64,000 bases of DNA from Acidobacteriota bacterium. GTDB lineage: Bacteria; Acidobacteriota; Blastocatellia; UBA7656. Below, in pieces: positions 7,959-16,585 of this stretch. The DNA is taken from positions 40,114 through 104,113 of the forward strand of contig JBBPIG010000009.1 of NCBI GenBank assembly GCA_038040445.1, read 5' to 3'. The notes under the pieces are model-generated. The model ran no database searches. It worked only from the letters and a program-made list of their open reading frames with translations, and was not told where the DNA came from. Every line of letters begins with the position of its first letter. Positions within the stretch are counted from its first letter, which is position 1. Position numbers and translations under genes: made by a program.

Positions 7959-9161
7959 CTATTCTTCGGCTAGTGCCCTTGCAACCTTGGCGATTCTACG
8001 CACGCCCTCCTGAATTGCCTCGAGTGAGTTGGCGTACGAGATCCTAAGGTAGCCTTCGATCCCGAAAGCTGAACCCGCAGTCACGACTACCCGCGATTCC
8101 TCAAGCAGCAGTTTTGAAAGCTCGATCGAGTCGCGCACACGCCCGCCCAACAAGCGCTTCACGTTTGGCATCACGTAGAAGGCGCCCTCAGGCATCGCGC
8201 ACTCGATGCCTTCGATCCCATTAAATGCCGGAACCACCCAATCGCGCCGGCGCATGTACTCGCTTATCATCGAGCGCACCGAGTCCTGAGGACCGATCGC
8301 CGCCTCGACGGCGGCTTTTTGGGTTATCGAATTAGCGTTCGAGGTGGAATGACTCTGCACTTTGAGCATCGCCTGAATCCACTGCTTCGGCCCCAGCCCA
8401 AAGCCCAATCGCCATCCGGTCATCGCGTGAGTTTTGGAGAACGACCCGCAGATCATCACACGCGAACGCAGCGCTTCCGGTAACTGACCGGCGGTGAAGA
8501 GTTCGGCGGGAGGATAAGCAAAATACAGATAGCACTCGTCGCTGATCACCCAGATGTTGTTGGCAGCAGCGACTTCCACGATTCTGTGAAACTCCGCCGG
8601 TGGAACTATGCGGCCGGTCGGGTTGTTCGGCGAGTTGATGATCAGCAGCCTGGTGTTTGGTGTGATGGCGCTGCTGACCGCGTCGGCCGTCAACAGAAAC
8701 TCGTTCGGCTCGGTGTCGATGAAGACCGGACGCGCGCGTAAGAACTTGACGATCTCAGGAAATGTGACCCAGTAAGGCGACGGAATCAACACTTCGTCGC
8801 CCGGGTTGAGCAGCGTTGCCATCGCATTGAAGAGGGCCTGTTTGCCCCCCATTGTGACAACCACTTCGGATGGATCGTAGTTTGCGCCGAAGTCGCGGCG
8901 CATCATCTCGGTGATCGCCGTGCGCAGCGGAGCGATTCCGCTGGTAGCCGTGTAGCGCGTGAAATTAGTTTCGATGGCTAGCTCGGCAGCGTCTTTCACG
9001 TTGCGCGGGGTAGGGAAGTCGGGCTCTCCAGCTCCGAGGTCAATCAGATCGACCCCTTCAGTTCGAAGCCGCTCCGCTTCCATCAAAACGGCCAGCGTGG
9101 AAGAGACTTCCATGCCGGCCACATTTTCTGACTCTTTGAATACGGCTTTGCTTGTTGTCAA
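7959..9161 (-). CDS. Pyridoxal-phosphate aspartate aminotransferase (class I)
   Basis: Cytosolic fold-type I aminotransferase, most like prokaryotic aspartate aminotransferases of the Thermus/Bacillus AspC subgroup. Seen: NSPNNPTG at about 177-184 (PLP-binding Asn), SDECY (Asp/Tyr), and the Schiff-base Lys243 in GSFSKTHAMTGWRLGF. A C-terminal Arg for substrate carboxylate is in YLRISYAN. 400 aa is normal. The TTG start at 9161 overlaps the stop of the upstream coiled-coil gene by four bases, and a GGGAGGAGG Shine-Dalgarno lies just before it. Precise substrate (aspartate or prephenate/other) is inferred. Confidence 0.9.
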   Translation of the reverse strand: MTTSKAVFKESENVAGMEVSSTLAVLMEAERLRTEGVDLIDLGAGEPDFPTPRNVKDAAELAIETNFTRYTATSGIAPLRTAITEMMRRDFGANYDPSEVVVTMGGKQALFNAMATLLNPGDEVLIPSPYWVTFPEIVKFLRARPVFIDTEPNEFLLTADAVSSAITPNTRLLIINSPNNPTGRIVPPAEFHRIVEVAAANNIWVISDECYLYFAYPPAELFTAGQLPEALRSRVMICGSFSKTHAMTGWRLGFGLGPKQWIQAMLKVQSHSTSNANSITQKAAVEAAIGPQDSVRSMISEYMRRRDWVVPAFNGIEGIECAMPEGAFYVMPNVKRLLGGRVRDSIELSKLLLEESRVVVTAGSAFGIEGYLRISYANSLEAIQEGVRRIAKVARALAEE

Positions 9162-9526
9162 CCGCCTCCTCCCGGAATCTCGTTTGAGTTGTTCTGTAAG
9201 CCGCTCTTCTGTCCGTCGCTGAAATACCGCTCGACTACCTCGATTAGTGAGTTAAGGCGCACGTCCGTCTCCTTTCCGCTCGCGGCCAGTTCAGCGATTC
9301 GCCTGTCAGTTTCCTTTCCGTGTTCGATCAACTCGGCAATCTGACGGCTGTTTTCCTGAACAGGGAGGGTCAGGTTCATGATGGCGCCCACGAGCTTGAC
9401 GATGTCTTCCGTGTTCTGCCGCTGCTTCTCTTCTATCTCGAGCATTTTTTCATCGAACCTCGCATCGAACTTCGCTTGCTGCTCGAGGATGAAGTCTATT
9501 TGCCTTTGTATCTGGTCGCTGCTCAT
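9158..9526 (-). CDS. Coiled-coil protein coupled to aspartate aminotransferase
   Basis: 122 residues, strongly helical and heptad-like through residues 1-105 (QRQIDFILEQQAKFDARFDEK..., then repeated ETDRRIAELAASGKETDVRL). It ends in a glycine-rich tail (EIPGGGG) encoded by the aminotransferase Shine-Dalgarno. No signal peptide or membrane segment. Similar short coiled-coil proteins with repeated K-E-T-D motifs are common hypotheticals in acidobacterial and cyanobacterial genomes; function unknown. The downstream gene starts inside its stop codon. Confidence 0.65.
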   Translation of the reverse strand: MSSDQIQRQIDFILEQQAKFDARFDEKMLEIEEKQRQNTEDIVKLVGAIMNLTLPVQENSRQIAELIEHGKETDRRIAELAASGKETDVRLNSLIEVVERYFSDGQKSGLQNNSNEIPGGGG

Positions 9527-9588
9527 TTCTTCCGCTCCGCTTTAGTCGAGTTGTATGTATCTCGCAACGGCCCCTCGCCGTGAAGCCT

Positions 9589-10074
9589 TCACCCGTTTGC
9601 AATCTTATCGCGCATTCGTTTTTCCACCGATTCCGGCACGAGGTCTTTGATCGAGCCGCCCAGTTTGAAGACTTCCTTGATCAGCCGCGAGCTGATGTAA
9701 GAATACGCTTCTCCCGCCATCAGGAAGACCGTTTCCACGTTATGCTCGAGGCGCCGGTTCATCAACGCCATCTGAAGCTCGTACTCGTAGTCGGAAATAG
9801 CGCGAATGCCGCGAACCACGAACTGGGCCTGCTGCTGGACCGCGTAGTGGACCAGCAACCCTTCGAAAGTGCCGACTCGCACGTTCTTCCACGGAATGAC
9901 CTCGCCGATCATCTCGACGCGCTCTTCGGTCGTGAACATCGGTTGCTTTTCTACGTTGAGGAGGAGAGCGACGATGACTTCATCGAAAAGCCTGGCTGAT
10001 CGTTCGATGATGTCGAGGTGACCCATCGTTATGGGGTCGAATGACCCCGGGTAGATTGCGCGACGCATCACCAT
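9589..10074 (-). CDS. coaD: Phosphopantetheine adenylyltransferase
   Basis: Fourth enzyme of coenzyme A synthesis, transferring AMP from ATP to 4'-phosphopantetheine. The nucleotidyltransferase signature [16 protein letters not shown] is at the N-terminus with the T/HxGH motif, and the C-terminal [12 protein letters not shown] element is conserved. 161 aa, exactly family size. Start ATG at 10074 follows CCAGGAGATAA. It is next to rsmD, a common bacterial pairing (rsmD-coaD), read in the same direction. Confidence 0.96.
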   Translation of the reverse strand: MVMRRAIYPGSFDPITMGHLDIIERSARLFDEVIVALLLNVEKQPMFTTEERVEMIGEVIPWKNVRVGTFEGLLVHYAVQQQAQFVVRGIRAISDYEYELQMALMNRRLEHNVETVFLMAGEAYSYISSRLIKEVFKLGGSIKDLVPESVEKRMRDKIANG

Positions 10075-10286
10075 TTATCTCCTGGAGATTTCTGATAGCA
10101 AGAATCGCACTTAAGGCGAGCGATAGTAGCATGGAAAGAGATGAGTAGCCAGTAGCCTCAAGCCAGGATTGCATTTGGACTATGCCGCACTCTAGCGACG
10201 AATTGCCTAACCATTACCTGAGACGTAGCTAGTGGCGGGCGGCGCACTTGCAAAAAAATCCAGGCGCGGCGAGCTGCTCTAGAAGC

Positions 10287-10880
10287 TCAGTCAGGGAGTG
10301 TTTCATAAAACGCCAGCCCGGATTCTCCCTGCTTCACTTCGCGGAATATTCGCAGCTTCTCGTACTCCGGCGCAGGAGGAGTCTTAGCTCGGTGCTCGAC
10401 GATGACGAGACCCTCGTTCGCCAGCAGATTCCCCGAGCCGAGTTGGTTCATTACTTGAATGTAGAGCTGCGAGGCGTACGGCGGATCAAAAAAAATTATG
10501 TCGAATCGTCTGGACTCCCGATCGAGCCGTTTGAGGGACGCCGTGGCTTCGCGGTTGACGATCATTGTTTCTGGGGTTTCTGGGGTTTCTGGGGTTTCTG
10601 GGGTTTCTGGGTCAATCCCAAGCGAGGCGAGGTTGGCGTCAATCGCCGCGCATGCGTAGCGCGAGCGTTCGATGAACGTGACCTCACTGGCGCCACGGCT
10701 GAGCGCTTCAATGCCGACGGCTCCCGAGCCTGCGCAGATGTCCAGGAAGCGGCTGCCATCGATCCGCGGAGCGAGGATGTTGAACAACGTTTCTCGAAGG
10801 CGGTCCGATGTGGGCCGCACGGCCAGCCCCCCGACCGTGCGCAGTGTTCTCCCGCGATGAATTCCGCCAATCACTCTCAT
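10287..10880 (-). CDS. rsmD: 16S rRNA (guanine(966)-N2)-methyltransferase RsmD
   Basis: SAM-dependent methyltransferase that modifies G966 of 16S rRNA. Seen: N-terminal RVIGGIHRGRTLRTV and RPTSDRLRETLFNIL, SAM motif I FLDICAGSGAVGIEALSRGA, and catalytic FFDPPYA. The protein is 197 aa against about 185-190 usual, the excess being a PETPETPETPETPET insertion at about residues 97-111 in the loop between strands, encoded by five perfect 9-bp repeats. The fold should tolerate the loop. Upstream of coaD on the same strand. Confidence 0.95.
   Translation of the reverse strand: MRVIGGIHRGRTLRTVGGLAVRPTSDRLRETLFNILAPRIDGSRFLDICAGSGAVGIEALSRGASEVTFIERSRYACAAIDANLASLGIDPETPETPETPETPETMIVNREATASLKRLDRESRRFDIIFFDPPYASQLYIQVMNQLGSGNLLANEGLVIVEHRAKTPPAPEYEKLRIFREVKQGESGLAFYETLPD
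10567..10611. repeat. Five perfect 9-bp tandem repeats inside rsmD
   Basis: GTTTCTGGG repeated five times without mismatch, in frame, encoding (Pro-Glu-Thr)5 on the minus strand. A multiple of three, so copy-number change would not shift the frame. Confidence 0.98.
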
Positions 10881-10918
10881 TTCGGCAACGTGATCATAGA
10901 GAATCCTCCTGCAGGCCT

Positions 10919-11099
10919 CAATGTGAATAGTCCGTGGTCCGTAGTCCGTGATCCGTAGTCCGTAGTCAGTGGTCCGTCGTAACTGTTAATCGAGCGCCAA
11001 AGCGCTACGGACTACGGACTACGGACCACGGACTACTACGGACTACGGACTACTACGGACCACGGACTACGGACCACGGACCACGGACCACGGACTTCC
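10919..11099. repeat. GTCCGTAGTCC-type repeat (family A), inverted
   Basis: About nine plus-oriented units (TAGTCCGTGGTCCGTAGTCC) are followed, after a short spacer containing GAGCGCCAAAGCGCTACGG, by about a dozen units in the opposite orientation. One of the largest arrays of this family in the window; it fills the space between rsmD (minus) and the secreted protein gene (plus). Confidence 0.92.
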
Positions 11100-11177
11100 G
11101 CCAACTTGCTAGTTGACTTTTCCCAGACCAGAACCGCAAAATCAGAATCACTCAACTAAAGCAATACTCTCGATTGA

Positions 11178-11837
11178 ATGTTTAAGAGAAAGCTGATGAA
11201 TAGAGTCTTCATAAGCGCTCTGTTTGTGTTCTGCCTGGCGAGTGTCGTCCTAGCTGTTCCGCAAGGGACCGGAACTCTCAAAGGCAAGATCGAGAGCGAA
11301 AAGGGCAAGCCGATTGCCGGTGCTGAAGTTCGGGCTACGCGCAGCCGCGACCGGTCAGTCAAAGAAACAAAGACGGACGAAGCCGGCAATTATTCTTTTG
11401 AGCTCCTGCCAGATGATTACACTGTGAGCTTCGACGCCGAAGGGTACCAGGGTGGAACGCTTGTCCAGATGCAGCAAGTCGAAGAAGGAAAAGAAAACAC
11501 CGTCAAGACCATAAGGCTCGGAAAGGCCAGGAATCGCACTTCGCTTATACGCGGGGCCGTGTTTGAGTCGAGAGGCGCTTCGCTGGCCGGCGTGCACCTG
11601 AAGCTCGAACGAGTGCCCACCGCCGACGAAGAGAAGGATCATAAGCGCTTCCATTCAATTTCGATGAGCTACACGAGCAACAGTCGCGGAGAGTTCGCGT
11701 TTCGAGTACCGGCCGCTCGCGCCAGATATAAGATTACGGCCACGCTCGGCGGCTATAAGCCGGAAACCAAGATGGTTGAGGTAAGCGAGGGCGAGGCTGT
11801 TCCTTTAGCATTTTCACTTGAACCGGTGAAAAATTAA
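11178..11837 (+). CDS. Secreted protein with two carboxypeptidase-regulatory-like domains
   Basis: 219 residues: signal peptide (cleavage after about VVLAVPQG), then two transthyretin-like beta-sandwich domains, each with G.V....G.PI.GA.V..........T.E.G.Y.F..LP.G.Y.V....GY (about 30-110 and 115-217). Such domains are typical of exported adhesion or carbohydrate-associated proteins in Acidobacteriota. An internal ATG at 11196 with AGAGAAAG upstream gives the cleaner signal peptide start (MNRVFISALFVFCLASVVLA). The next gene begins on the base after its stop. Confidence 0.8.
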   Translation: MFKRKLMNRVFISALFVFCLASVVLAVPQGTGTLKGKIESEKGKPIAGAEVRATRSRDRSVKETKTDEAGNYSFELLPDDYTVSFDAEGYQGGTLVQMQQVEEGKENTVKTIRLGKARNRTSLIRGAVFESRGASLAGVHLKLERVPTADEEKDHKRFHSISMSYTSNSRGEFAFRVPAARARYKITATLGGYKPETKMVEVSEGEAVPLAFSLEPVKN

Positions 11838-12194
11838 GTGCCAGCAGAGCGACAAAAACACCACGCGAAAGCCGGCGAAGCCATCACGCCGGAACAGCCA
11901 AAGGACAAACGCGCCGACTACCTGACCGCCCGCCAGCTTGCCGACGTTCTGCAGGTTAGCGAAGCAACCATCCATCGCCTTCGCCGCGCAGGACGCATCC
12001 CGGCAGTGCTGCTCACCGATAGGTTGATTCGGTTCAACTTGCGCGATGTGCAAAAGGCGCTGCGGCCACAGTCCGCGTCTCATTCTTTGGACGGCAGTGA
12101 GGCTGAGCAGGAGCAAGAGCCAAGCCCGCAATTGTCATTTGAGGATCTCCTCTCCGATTCAGGCAAGACCGAGACGGCCCCAAGCGCCGATTGA
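11838..12194 (+). CDS. Excisionase/MerR-type helix-turn-helix protein
   Basis: 118 residues. Residues 28-75 (YLTARQLADVLQVSEATIHRLRRAGRIPAV...IRFNLRDVQKAL) form the HTH_17 excisionase-like winged helix that recognises DNA; the flanks are charged and disordered. The GTG start abuts the stop of the upstream gene, implying coupling. No recombinase is nearby, so a chromosomal regulator is more likely than a phage Xis. Confidence 0.75.
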   Translation: MPAERQKHHAKAGEAITPEQPKDKRADYLTARQLADVLQVSEATIHRLRRAGRIPAVLLTDRLIRFNLRDVQKALRPQSASHSLDGSEAEQEQEPSPQLSFEDLLSDSGKTETAPSAD

Positions 12195-12267
12195 ACTGGC
12201 TGATCGCTTCTGACCCTCACACAACGAACGATTGCTGCGCAACTTGTCAGTCTGAGAAGATACCGAG

Positions 12268-12642
12268 GTGGATCGCAGGCGACGAAACGTATGGTTGACT
12301 GGTCTCATCCTCTCGGCTTTGATGGTGCTTTTTCCTCCCTGGCTTTACTACGACGGGAACACATCCAACCAGAGATCAGCGGGTTATCATTTTCTTTTCA
12401 GCCCTCCACACATTAAGACCTACGACGAGATGTTTGGCTTCGACGATGACATGCCGACGCAATATGTTCGCGTGCGCTTAAACGTCATACGCCTGATAAC
12501 TCAGCTTTTGACTCTCGCGTTCTTGGTTATGGGACTCGACCTGAAGCTACAGAGAGACAGTCCCGGGTTGTCGGGTTGTTTGCTGGCTCAAGGAACCTGC
12601 GGGATTCTGCTGCTGATTCTGCTGATGTCGTCAAAGTTCTGA
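12268..12642 (+). CDS. Small integral membrane protein
   Basis: 124 residues from a GTG start. Hydrophobic segments at about 9-27, 73-92 and 101-120, with a polar periplasmic-type loop (YYDGNTSNQRSAGYHFLFSPPHIKTYDEMFG) between the first two. Its 3' end overlaps the 3' end of the convergent homoserine dehydrogenase gene by 12 bases. No family recognised. Confidence 0.55.
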   Translation: MDRRRRNVWLTGLILSALMVLFPPWLYYDGNTSNQRSAGYHFLFSPPHIKTYDEMFGFDDDMPTQYVRVRLNVIRLITQLLTLAFLVMGLDLKLQRDSPGLSGCLLAQGTCGILLLILLMSSKF

Positions 12643-13650
12643 TGTGATTCTCGCGATGTCATTCATTATCGTCTGCGAAATTGCGTCGCGTCCCGATTGA
12701 CCTAGAGCCAACACGTCGCCCTGAGTTTCTGACCGGAAGACCGCCGCTTTAGACGTACCCGACACAGCATAGAAGGGGGAATCAGGCGCAACCAGTTTGG
12801 GCGCGACGCTCACGCGCACTCGCCCCTGCCAAATCCGCGCGCGGCCGACCAGTCTAACCACGCGGTCGCTTTCACCCGCGATTCTGATCAGAGACTCAGT
12901 TTGCAACCCAATGCCCGTGCGCGACACTTCCGCTATAGTAGCGTCCGCTCCCATCAATGACTTTGCCAGGATCAGAATCTTGAACGCGGTGTCCCATCCT
13001 TGCACATCGAGAGAGGGATCGGGCTCGGCGATGCCTTCAGCCCGAGCCGTTGCCAGAGCTTCATCAAAGGACTGGTGATGGTGTTGCATCTGGGTTAGCA
13101 CGTAGTTGGTTGTGCCGTTCAACACGCCGCGTATTTCCAGAACGCGATCGGTTAAGACTTCTTCGGGGATGCTGACGCCAGTCGTGCCGCCGTAGCAAAT
13201 TCGAACGCCACCGTTTCGCGCCGCTTCCTTGAGCGAATCGAACCCGTGCACGAGTGGTCCCTTGTCCACGGTGACGACGTTCGTCCCTTGTGCGAGCGCG
13301 GCAACGATCCCATCCAGCGCGGGTTGTCCGTTGGTGGTGTTTGTCGGGAGTGATTCAACCAGGATTGAGACGCCTGCCGATGGCAGCGCTCGAATAAACT
13401 CGTCAGTGCCGAGGATCGGTTCGCTCGATGCAAACTCGCGCAAGCTGCGACCCGACTCTTTGTGAGCAATAACGCGCTCGATAGTAGAGCCCTGCTTCAA
13501 GATCAAACCGCCGCTGCTGTCGGCGACTGCCCCGAAATGAATGCGGAGCGGGCGCCCATCAGCAGTGGCCTCAACGTATCGAACGAAGGCGCGGCCCACG
13601 TTGCCCAGTCCGAGAAGCGCGACGTTTACTTGTGCCCGCGGAGGTAGCAT
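12631..13650 (-). CDS. hom: Homoserine dehydrogenase (ACT-less form)
   Basis: NAD(P)H-dependent reduction of aspartate semialdehyde to homoserine for threonine/methionine synthesis. Seen: Rossmann VALLGLGNVGRAFVRY at the N-terminus, the catalytic-domain GVLNGTTNYVL, and EPDPSLDVQGWDTAFKILILA with the active-site Lys/Asp. About 339 aa, lacking the C-terminal ACT domain of the long form, so feedback control by threonine is not evident. The start ATG (13648-13650) lies inside one arm of an inverted repeat, so the first residues (MLPPR) are repeat-encoded. No Shine-Dalgarno is visible. An alternative start is the GTG at the Val of NVALLG. Confidence 0.9.
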   Translation of the reverse strand: MLPPRAQVNVALLGLGNVGRAFVRYVEATADGRPLRIHFGAVADSSGGLILKQGSTIERVIAHKESGRSLREFASSEPILGTDEFIRALPSAGVSILVESLPTNTTNGQPALDGIVAALAQGTNVVTVDKGPLVHGFDSLKEAARNGGVRICYGGTTGVSIPEEVLTDRVLEIRGVLNGTTNYVLTQMQHHHQSFDEALATARAEGIAEPDPSLDVQGWDTAFKILILAKSLMGADATIAEVSRTGIGLQTESLIRIAGESDRVVRLVGRARIWQGRVRVSVAPKLVAPDSPFYAVSGTSKAAVFRSETQGDVLALGQSGRDAISQTIMNDIARITSEL

Positions 13651-13721
13651 AGACTTTAGTCTGTGTCCGGGTTTGCTCAGTCTCGGAGCCGCAGTACACA
13701 GACTAAAGTCTATGCTACCTC
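13641..13721. repeat. Inverted repeat, TAGACTTTAGTCTGTGT family (family E), full copy
   Basis: Arms 13641-13666 and 13696-13721 are perfect 26-bp reverse complements separated by 29 bp. Each arm itself contains a near-palindrome (AGACTTTAGTCT). The left arm carries the ATG of hom, the right arm the TAG stop of the upstream membrane protein gene. Other copies: 23112-23190 (full) and 44516-44540 (single arm). Confidence 0.97.
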
Positions 13722-14726
13722 TGCCGGCAGCAAGCCTTTGATGTCGCGCACCACGCGGGCGACGTCTTTTTGATCGCCGAGCGCCATCATGAAGAACTTG
13801 TAGCCGTTGTAGAAGCAAACCAGCCCGTTGCCGAATAGCCAGATGCTCGAGAGCATCGGGTTGCCGCCGAGCACTATATTGATCGGAAACCCGGCAACCG
13901 CCCCGCCGGTGAACGCTTCGAAGACCAGGCCGGCGCCTGCCGCTACGCTGAACGCCCCAAGCAATGGAGCGCCGACGTACTTCGCCGCGTCGCGTTGAAA
14001 CTTGACTCGATCGCGCTCGGCTTCTGTGAGCTTGCCGTCGCGGATCAGTTCTTCCTGGCGGTTCAAGTAGGCTTCGTACTTCTGGGACAGCTTTCTCAGA
14101 CCGTAAGGCGCGATGGCAGAATGGAAAAACCAGTTGCCGGCGCCGCCCGCTCCGAGCAAGACGACGTCAAGCGACGAAAAAGCAGCGCCGGCACGCGCGC
14201 CGGCGATAAAGGCGAGTGAGACAGCAGCAGCTTTGCCGGGGTTCTTCTTTGCCCATCGGCGCGCGCTTGCCAGCGTACTGACGAGTGACGATGGCAGCCG
14301 CGCGGCAGACACACTCGCGCGCGCGGCCCCGGTCGCGTTCTCGTAGTAGCGTCGAGCTTCACCGAAGACGTCCGACGCTGTCTGCTTCGCATCGTTGACC
14401 ACCTCACTGGCTTTTTGGGAGGCGTCGCTTGCGGCTTCAGCAGCTTTGTCCTTGATGCCCGAACGCCGCAGCGCGTCTTCGGCGGCATCGGCCGCTCGCC
14501 GAGCGTGGTCACTTACCCGCTCGCTGACCTTATGTTCGCGGTCGAGCCGGGAGACCTCTTCGCGCGCGGCGTCAAAAGTCGATGAAGCGGCCTCGGCCCC
14601 CTTGCGCAATGCGTCGGTAGTTGCGCGCGCACCCTTATCGAGCTTCGATTTGATCTCGAACTTTTCGTCGATTTGACGAGCCGCTTCTTCGGCTCGCCGC
14701 CTCAATTCATCAAGCTTGCTGGACAT
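13710..14726 (-). CDS. Helical-repeat/coiled-coil membrane-associated protein
   Basis: 338 residues from the ATG at 14726, which has AGGAG ten bases upstream; the open frame extends further but without support. Residues 1-130 are an amphipathic Ala/Lys/Glu-rich helix resembling apolipoprotein or LEA-type repeats (ASQKASEVVNDAKQTASDV). Residues 150-190 and 250-325 contain hydrophobic segments (VSLAFIAGARAGAAFSSL, PLLGAFSVAAGAGLVFEAF). The last three residues EVA and the stop come from the adjacent inverted repeat. Function unknown; stress or membrane-scaffold role is guesswork. Confidence 0.65.
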   Translation of the reverse strand: MSSKLDELRRRAEEAARQIDEKFEIKSKLDKGARATTDALRKGAEAASSTFDAAREEVSRLDREHKVSERVSDHARRAADAAEDALRRSGIKDKAAEAASDASQKASEVVNDAKQTASDVFGEARRYYENATGAARASVSAARLPSSLVSTLASARRWAKKNPGKAAAVSLAFIAGARAGAAFSSLDVVLLGAGGAGNWFFHSAIAPYGLRKLSQKYEAYLNRQEELIRDGKLTEAERDRVKFQRDAAKYVGAPLLGAFSVAAGAGLVFEAFTGGAVAGFPINIVLGGNPMLSSIWLFGNGLVCFYNGYKFFMMALGDQKDVARVVRDIKGLLPAEVA

Positions 14727-15061
14727 GACTGTTACTCCTGATTTGAATCTTACTCTGAATGCAACGTGGTCAGCTACCGATGATTCATACGCGCGGGGTT
14801 GATCGTCAGTTCCTTGGTGAGCGGGCGCTGATGTATTTGGAGTAGAGGTGGTCGAAGATTTCCGATTGCCGATTGCCGATTGGGGATGCCAGGGTGCGGA
14901 TGCAGAGATTGACGTTTGAGATTGGTACGACTGGCGGCGAAATGTAAGGGAACTGCGAACACTGGTCAATCACCTCATGAAGCAGGCCCGGCTCGATTTC
15001 GCCTAACTAAAGGCGGTACTCTCAGCTTTGAGTCTTGGCGTCTTTGTGTTTAAGTCTTGAT
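14727..15061. other. Intergenic region with short repeats
   Basis: 335 bp between the divergent coiled-coil and NUDIX genes. It holds a GATTGCCGATTGCCGATT tandem (about 14858-14882, also seen near 24132) and a TTGGCGTCTTTGTG-type unit just before the NUDIX start (also near 55367). No convincing gene or RNA structure. Confidence 0.5.
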
Positions 15062-15499
15062 GTGATCGAAGACGAAAGGCTCGCGGCCGGTGGATTAGTG
15101 ATTGATAACGGGACTGGTACGCCGCGCGTGTTGCTTGTGCATCGCCCGCTATATGACGACTGGTCTTTCCCAAAAGGAAAGTTGGACCCGGGCGAGACCG
15201 TAGAAGAAGCCGCATTGCGCGAAGTGAGAGAAGAAACCGGGCTCGAGTGCCGCATCATCCGCAAGCTTGCGACCACGCGTTACCGCTATCGAACGCGCAG
15301 TAAAGGGCGGCTCAGACCGAAGGCTGTCCACTACTTTCTGATGGAGCGCGTGAACGGCGAGATCCAGGCGCCGGGTGAAGAAGTCGACCGCGCCGAGTGG
15401 TTTGAATTTGACGAAGCCGCCCGCAAACTCAGCTACGAGCAGGACGGCAAGCTCCTTCGCTTCATTTTGACCGGCGAGGACTATTGCTTGTGGTTATAG
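15062..15499 (+). CDS. NUDIX hydrolase
   Basis: Small pyrophosphohydrolase of the MutT/NUDIX family. The Nudix box is complete: [23 protein letters not shown] at about residues 40-62 (GX5EX7REUXEEXGU). The preceding [12 protein letters not shown] resembles diadenosine-polyphosphate (Ap4A)-type enzymes. The start is uncertain: GTG at 15062 gives [13 protein letters not shown], while an upstream TTG at 15035 lies in repeat sequence. About 145 aa. Substrate not predictable. Confidence 0.85.
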   Translation: MIEDERLAAGGLVIDNGTGTPRVLLVHRPLYDDWSFPKGKLDPGETVEEAALREVREETGLECRIIRKLATTRYRYRTRSKGRLRPKAVHYFLMERVNGEIQAPGEEVDRAEWFEFDEAARKLSYEQDGKLLRFILTGEDYCLWL

Positions 15500-15541
15500 A
15501 ATAGTTGTGCCTCCTTAACATCCCGCCCGTTGGAGCATTCG

Positions 15542-16339
15542 ATGGCTGAAAAGAAAACGCTCATAACAATGACCACAGACTTCGGCGAAGCCGACTACTT
15601 CGTCCCGGCGATGAAAGGCGTGATTTATTCGATCAATCCTGCGGTTGAAATCGTCGACCTCACGCATCAGATACCCGCCCACGATATCTATGCCGCCGCC
15701 TTCACGCTGATGTGCTGCTACAAGGATTTCCCCGGGAACACGATTCATCTGACGGTTGTGGATCCCGGCGTGGGATCGGCCCGCCGCCCGATAATGGTGA
15801 TGATCGACGACTACAACTTCATCGGTCCCGACAACGGAGTGTTCAGCTACATCTACCAGCGAGCTCATGTAAATCGAGTTGTGCACTTCACGGCGGAGCA
15901 TTATTTCCGCCAACCCGTTTCGAGCACTTTTCATGGCCGCGACGTCTTCGCTCCCTGCGCGGCTTATGTGTCCAAGCTTGTTGACTGGCGAATGATGGGA
16001 GAGGAGATCAGCGATCCGGTTCGTTTCAACACTCCAACCCCGACTGTTGTTGCCGGCCAGATTCGGGGAACTGTGATTCACATCGACCGCTTTGGCAACC
16101 TGATAACTAACATAACAACCGCGGAGCTGACCGAAGATCTCATTCGTGCCGGCGCCCGCGTGCGAGTTGGGAAGCACGAGGCGACGCGAGTGCTGGCTAA
16201 TTTTGCTGAAGCAAATCAGAACGAACTATTCGCCTACTTCGGCAGCGCCGGCTTCCTGGAACTCGCGGTGCCGCGCCAGTCGGCGGCGCGGGTTGTCGAA
16301 GCCCGGCGGGGAATCGAGGTCGAGGTAGGTGTGCCCTGA
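15542..16339 (+). CDS. S-adenosyl-L-methionine hydrolase (DUF62 family)
   Basis: Member of the SAM hydroxide adenosyltransferase/chlorinase-fluorinase family, which splits SAM to adenosine and methionine. Seen: N-terminal ITMTTDFGEADYFVPAMKGVI, VDLTHQIPAHDI, the VVDPGVGSARRPI motif holding the Asp/Arg of the hydroxide-adding group, and FIGPDNGVF. The FHGRDVFAPCAAYVS motif carries His-Gly-Arg-Asp; IDRFGNLITNI lies in the C-terminal domain. Start at 15542 has GGAG eight bases upstream. 265 aa is family length. Role probably SAM or adenosine homeostasis. Confidence 0.88.
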   Translation: MAEKKTLITMTTDFGEADYFVPAMKGVIYSINPAVEIVDLTHQIPAHDIYAAAFTLMCCYKDFPGNTIHLTVVDPGVGSARRPIMVMIDDYNFIGPDNGVFSYIYQRAHVNRVVHFTAEHYFRQPVSSTFHGRDVFAPCAAYVSKLVDWRMMGEEISDPVRFNTPTPTVVAGQIRGTVIHIDRFGNLITNITTAELTEDLIRAGARVRVGKHEATRVLANFAEANQNELFAYFGSAGFLELAVPRQSAARVVEARRGIEVEVGVP

Positions 16340-16369
16340 GTTGGGCGCCGTCGGGCTCTTCGTTGGGTC

Positions 16370-16585
16370 GTGTCCTAATCTTGTGTTGGTCGACTAGGAC
16401 ACTATCGGGCGACCGCGTATCTGGACTGCGGTGGCGTCTTTGCGTTGCCACCGCTTTCTGTCGTTTCGTGGGCGATAACCAAAAGCGGCGGCAACGCACA
16501 AAGGCCGCCGCAGTCCAAATACTCCGTCGCTCGTCATAGGTCGTGCGTCAGGGCACCTGCAAATATCAACATAAGACTAGGACAC
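16370..16585. mobile_element. MITE-like element with terminal and internal inverted repeats
   Basis: The ends are inverted: GTGTCCTAATCTTGTGTT (16370-16387) against a mirrored copy at 16568-16585, matching at 16 of 18 positions. Inside, a 36-nt arm (16422-16457, GGACTGCGGTGGC...) is complementary at 31 of 36 positions to 16482-16517, forming a long hairpin. No transposase frame. An extra TAGGACAC at 16395 and GTGTCCTA at 16612 lie just inside and just outside. Non-autonomous miniature element or repeat-in-repeat structure; family not recognised. Confidence 0.7.

Noticed and set aside
10919..11099. Possible CRISPR array in the GTCCGTAGTCC repeats
   Set aside because: Units are 10-11 bp, contiguous, degenerate and inverted; there are no unique spacers of regular length and no cas genes.
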